Positions 14,336 through 14,782 of a DNA stretch of 14,782 nt are shown piece by piece. The position numbers and the translations under genes were made by a program. The notes under the pieces are model-generated. The model was not told the DNA's origin. It worked only from the letters and a program-made list of their open reading frames with translations, and did not search any database. Position 1 is the stretch's first letter; each line of letters opens with the position of its first letter. The stretch comes from Mageeibacillus sp. UBA5442. GTDB lineage: Bacteria; Bacillota; Clostridia; Saccharofermentanales; DTU023. The stretch spans positions 1 to 14,782 of the forward strand of contig DIRG01000055.1 in the NCBI GenBank assembly GCA_002427475.1. The letters are read 5' to 3'.

Positions 14336-14359
14336 CCTCCTCTTGGGAGGTATTTTTTT
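14336..14359 (+). terminator. Riboswitch-controlled terminator ahead of metK
   Basis: CCTCC (14336-14340) pairs with GGAGG (14346-14350) across 5 bases and is followed by TA and seven T residues (14353-14359). The 3' strand of P1 (GAGG, 14320-14323) can instead pair with the CCTC of this stem, which forms the expected antiterminator when SAM is absent. Confidence 0.88.
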
Positions 14360-14371
14360 GAAAATAATTAA

Positions 14372-14398
14372 CGCCGATGACTGAGTGTGCATCAGGCG
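14372..14398 (+). other. Second stem-loop in the metK leader
   Basis: CGCCGATG (14372-14379) pairs with CATC plus GGCG (14390-14398, one bulged A) and is followed by GTTTT. It lies after the riboswitch terminator and about 70 bases before the metK start. It may be a weak second terminator or a leader structure. The rest of 14399-14468 holds only the ribosome site. Confidence 0.4.
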
Positions 14399-14468
14399 GT
14401 TTTGACGGCTAGGTAGAGGTCTTGACAGGATTTGACGATACTTCCGTCTCAAAGAAAGGATGTAAAAA

Positions 14469-14782
14469 GTGTTCTATATAAATAAAGACAAGTGGATGTT
14501 TAGTTCAGAGTCAGTGACCGAAGGACATCCGGACAAAGTTTGTGATCAGATTTCCGATGCAGTTCTGGACGCATTAATTGCGCGGGATCCGAATGCACGC
14601 GTCGCCTGCGAGGTAGTGGCCAGCACAGGAATGGTGATGGTCTTGGGAGAGTTGAGTACAACGGCTTACGCCGACATTCCGCAAATAGTGCGGAACACGA
14701 TTCGCGAGATCGGCTATACCAACAATATAACCGGATTCGATGCCGATTCGGTTGCGGTATTAACCTCTATCGATGAGCAGTC
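14469..14782 (+). CDS. metK: S-adenosylmethionine synthetase (5' part, cut by window end)
   Basis: The frame is open from GTG 14469 to the window end, giving 104 residues and the start of the next codon. It contains the MetK N-terminal signature FSSESVTEGHPDKVCDQISD (residues 11-30), with GHPDK at 19-23 binding ATP and Asp30 nearby. CEVVASTGMVMVLGEL and ITGFDADSVAV follow in the expected order. The enzyme makes SAM from methionine and ATP. An AAAGGA ribosome site lies about 9 bases before the GTG. The alternative ATG at 14496 would leave only one residue before the conserved block and has no good ribosome site. Expression is set by the SAM riboswitch upstream. Confidence 0.97.
   Translation, partial: MFYINKDKWMFSSESVTEGHPDKVCDQISDAVLDALIARDPNARVACEVVASTGMVMVLGELSTTAYADIPQIVRNTIREIGYTNNITGFDADSVAVLTSIDEQ

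Noticed and set aside
14422..14427. TTGACA as a second metK promoter after the riboswitch
   Set aside because: No reasonable -10 box follows at 16-18 bases.
1..14782. CRISPR arrays, tRNA or rRNA genes, insertion sequences or transposase genes
   Set aside because: No regularly spaced repeats, cloverleaf-like sequence, transposase motifs or flanking terminal repeats were seen on either strand.

Overview
The window looks like a low-to-medium GC Gram-positive bacterium of the Clostridia (Eubacteriales), probably an anaerobe not placed further here. The reasons are a canonical SAM-I (S-box) riboswitch ahead of metK, strong AGGAGG-type ribosome binding sites with GTG starts, lipobox lipoproteins, a YtrA-type GntR/ABC operon, and a small DUF6935-like protein of the kind I associate with clostridial genomes. 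No taxon can be fixed from the sequence alone.

Layout. (1) 1-4004, plus strand: the tail of an unknown gene, then a run of cell-envelope genes. These are three predicted lipoproteins (127-930, 1550-2425, 2425-3426), a four-helix membrane protein (1032-1448) and a DUF6935-like protein (3504-4004). Stem-loops without U-tracts sit in two of the gaps. (2) 4153-7632, plus strand: a 1159-residue fusion of an adenylate-forming acyl ligase, an acyl carrier protein and a PLP-dependent alpha-oxoamine synthase. A terminator-like hairpin lies just before its ribosome binding site and a strong bidirectional terminator follows it. (3) 7723-11789, minus strand: an aldehyde dehydrogenase downstream of a complete methionine ABC transporter, metN-metI-metQ. 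(4) 11790-12153 (364 bases without a conventional gene): the metN promoter and leader. The leader has a 36-codon reading frame carrying Met-Ser-Met-Met-Met, followed by an intrinsic terminator, which is the layout of a ribosome-mediated methionine attenuator. Several inverted repeats lie further upstream. (5) 12154-14062, minus strand: a YtrA-like regulator, an ABC ATPase and an ABC-2 permease joined by 4-base overlaps. (6) 14063-14468 (406 bases without a gene): divergent promoters, a near-perfect palindromic operator for the regulator, and the SAM-I riboswitch with its terminator. (7) 14469-end: the 5' part of metK.

How it fits together. Methionine supply and use dominate the right half: MetNIQ imports methionine and MetK turns it into SAM. 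The two appear to be controlled by different sensors, translation of Met codons for metNIQ and SAM binding for metK. The fusion enzyme is predicted to activate a carboxylic or fatty acid, load it on its own carrier domain, and condense it with an amino acid to make an alpha-aminoketone, like a self-loading serine palmitoyltransferase or CqsA-type enzyme. The convergent aldehyde dehydrogenase may or may not belong to the same pathway. The two most interesting items are the fusion synthase and the Met-codon leader of metNIQ.
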